Both the position numbers and the translations under genes were made by a program. A stretch of 6,318 nucleotides of DNA, from contig JAUWPK010000226.1 of NCBI GenBank assembly GCA_030611625.1, positions 1 through 6,318 on the forward strand, written 5' to 3'. This document shows, piece after piece, positions 6,173 through 6,318 of the stretch; position 1 is the first letter of the stretch, and the number at the start of each line of letters is the position of its first letter. The notes beneath the pieces are model-generated. The model was not told the origin of the DNA and did no database searches. It was given only the letters and a program-made list of their open reading frames with translations. The stretch comes from Promethearchaeum sp. (lineage in GTDB: Archaea > Asgardarchaeota > Lokiarchaeia > Sigyniarchaeales > Promethearchaeaceae).

Positions 6173-6318
6173 TTGAAAAAAGATTTTAATTATGATAAAC
6201 TCGGGCTAAAAATTGGAATTGAAATTCACCAACAGCTTGCTTCAAAGAACAAACTATTTTGTAATTGCCCAAACGAATTACAAGGAACTCGGTCTCCAGA
6301 TTTCACAGTATTACGGAA
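6173..6318 (+). CDS. gatE: Glu-tRNA(Gln) amidotransferase subunit E (GatE), N-terminal part
   Basis: The first 48 codons of a second GatE run off the right edge. The family signature is unmistakable: YDKLGLKIGIEIHQQL (7-22), KNKLFCNCP (25-33) and PDFTVLR (42-48), the start of the PD...R block. It keeps the canonical EIHQQL motif that the left copy lacks, so it is the better candidate for the housekeeping partner of GatD. The TTG at 6173 is chosen because AAGGT (6160-6164) precedes it by eight bases and the resulting N-terminus has the usual length before the first motif. No ATG exists in frame back to the TGA at 6062-6064; a TTG at 6152 is the only near alternative and would add seven residues. 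Over 26 aligned positions around the first motif I count 15 identities with the left copy, so these are distinct paralogs, not a recent duplication. Confidence 0.9.
   Translation, partial: MKKDFNYDKLGLKIGIEIHQQLASKNKLFCNCPNELQGTRSPDFTVLR

Overview
This is an A+T-rich window that reads as archaeal chromosome. The main evidence is GatE, the archaea-specific subunit of the GatDE Glu-tRNA(Gln) amidotransferase, which appears twice. An aldehyde:ferredoxin oxidoreductase (AOR) of the Pyrococcus type, T-tract terminators and TATA-box-like promoters agree with this. I cannot fix the lineage. An anaerobic mesophilic or moderately thermophilic archaeon, including Asgard lineages, would fit, but that is a guess.

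Layout: the minus strand carries a compact five-gene run, read right to left. It begins with a full-length tungsten AOR (4006-5859). After 79 nt holding a T-tract comes a radical SAM/SPASM protein of the AOR-cofactor maturase kind (2622-3926), then a MoaD/ThiS-like sulfur-carrier protein (2287-2595). That gene overlaps by one base a flavodoxin plus 2x[4Fe-4S] ferredoxin fusion (1442-2287). After a further 124 nt comes the first 439 codons of a GatE-like protein that runs off the left edge (1-1317). On the plus strand, a second and clearly different GatE begins at 6173 and runs off the right edge. The 313-nt region between AOR and this second GatE holds two divergent promoter candidates and a long imperfect inverted repeat.

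How the genes may work together: the four genes from AOR to the flavodoxin-ferredoxin look like one functional module. AOR oxidises aldehydes to carboxylic acids with a tungsten-bispyranopterin cofactor. The SPASM protein is the type found beside such enzymes and thought to act in their maturation. The MoaD-like protein, ending in Gly-Gly-Gly, could supply sulfur for the pyranopterin dithiolene. The flavodoxin-ferredoxin is a plausible electron partner. The GatE genes belong to tRNA-dependent Gln-tRNA formation. Why one copy lies directly behind the AOR module while another starts on its other side is the most intriguing feature of the window.
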